A stretch of 6,112 nt of DNA, taken from contig JAAFHI010000230.1 of NCBI GenBank assembly GCA_013298335.1, positions 1-6,112 on the forward strand, given 5' to 3'. Within the stretch, counting starts at the first letter, position 1. The number at the start of each line of letters is the position of its first letter. Below, piece by piece: positions 5,860-6,112 of the stretch. A model generated the notes under the pieces. That model ran no database searches. It saw nothing but the letters and a program-made list of their open reading frames with translations, and was not told the DNA's origin. The position numbers and the translations under genes were made by a program. This DNA is from Actinomycetota bacterium (lineage in GTDB: Bacteria > Acidobacteriota > Blastocatellia > Chloracidobacteriales > Chloracidobacteriaceae).

Positions 5860-6112
5860 ATGTCCGATGAAAAAGCTGGATTCGCTGCACTCGAATTTCA
5901 AAACGTGGGAATTTCCTTTGGTGATCTGACTGTCCTGGAGGACGTCAGTTTTCGGCTGGAACCAGATGAAGTCATCTGTATCACCGGGCTGACCGAATCA
6001 GGCAAGACCGTCCTGCTGCGGACCGCCGCCGGGCTCGAAACTGCCGATTCCGGACGGATTTTCGTCCAGGGTCGCGAAATCGAGCATCTCGACGAGGATT
6101 CCCTGCTCGACA
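5860..6112 (+). CDS. ABC transporter ATP-binding protein, N-terminal part (3' end outside window)
   Basis: The frame is open from the ATG to the window edge, giving 84 complete codons. The protein starts like a typical nucleotide-binding domain: LEFQNVGISFGDLTVLEDVSF with an A-loop aromatic near Phe20, a Walker A motif GLTESGKT at 43-50, then LLRTAAGLETADSGRIFVQGREI. The Q-loop, signature motif and Walker B lie beyond the window. It would hydrolyse ATP on the cytoplasmic face to drive a transporter. The general look (VLEDVSF, one domain, short N-terminus) is compatible with an MlaF-like lipid-transport ATPase, but the visible part cannot separate that from other import or export families. A GAGAGG site precedes the ATG, and a candidate promoter and operator-like repeat lie upstream. 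The partner permease would be expected downstream. Confidence 0.9.
   Translation, partial: MSDEKAGFAALEFQNVGISFGDLTVLEDVSFRLEPDEVICITGLTESGKTVLLRTAAGLETADSGRIFVQGREIEHLDEDSLLD

Noticed and set aside
5704..5901. Minus-strand extension of the permuted papain-fold gene to 5901
   Set aside because: It would run through the divergent promoter region and over the start of the ABC ATPase. The added residues look unlike conserved protein, and the ATG at 5703 fits better.
1..6112. tRNA or rRNA genes, insertion sequences with transposase, riboswitch
   Set aside because: I saw no cloverleaf or TTCGA..CC arm pattern in the gaps, no transposase motif in any frame, and the gaps are too short or repeat-filled for a riboswitch.

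Overview
The window is moderately GC-rich bacterial DNA with small intergenic gaps, a tandem TPR-protein pair, a stand-alone class I dihydroorotase, a secreted HEAT-repeat/cyclophilin fusion, a permuted papain-fold hydrolase and the first third of an ABC-transporter ATPase. Two kinds of dispersed repeat are present: a gattttcgattgaagat-type inverted repeat, and clusters of a tttgcgcc-like octamer. This gene style and these repeats remind me of Acidobacteriota (Blastocatellia-like) or another large-genome Gram-negative lineage such as Planctomycetota. That placement is an inference with no marker gene behind it.

Layout. Positions 1-396 hold the C-terminal end of a TPR protein cut by the window edge. 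Positions 452-1288 hold a full-length paralogue with one membrane anchor and a TPR domain; the two share an ungapped 131-residue C-terminal region and the same terminal motif. A near-perfect 27-bp inverted repeat fills most of the gap before pyrC (1406-2683). The pyrC stop overlaps the start (ATGA) of a 756-codon gene (2680-4950). Its first 30 or so codons lie inside an octamer-repeat inverted repeat, and they encode the basic and early hydrophobic part of what looks like a signal peptide. Another octamer cluster follows that gene's stop. A convergent minus-strand gene (5002-5703) encodes a YiiX/NlpC-P60-like permuted papain-fold protein. Divergent from it, an ABC ATPase gene starts at 5860 and runs off the window. 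The divergent gap carries a plausible sigma70-type promoter that coincides with an imperfect inverted repeat.

The genes do not form an obvious pathway. pyrC is housekeeping (pyrimidine synthesis) and has no other pyr gene beside it. The HEAT-cyclophilin and TPR proteins look like envelope or periplasmic protein-interaction and folding factors. The ABC ATPase begins another transcription unit that continues beyond the window. I did not find a convincing new multi-gene system. The points most worth following are the repeat-derived protein N-terminus, the hairpin against the pyrC start codon, the tandem TPR pair with its conserved tail, and the operator-like repeat in the ABC promoter.
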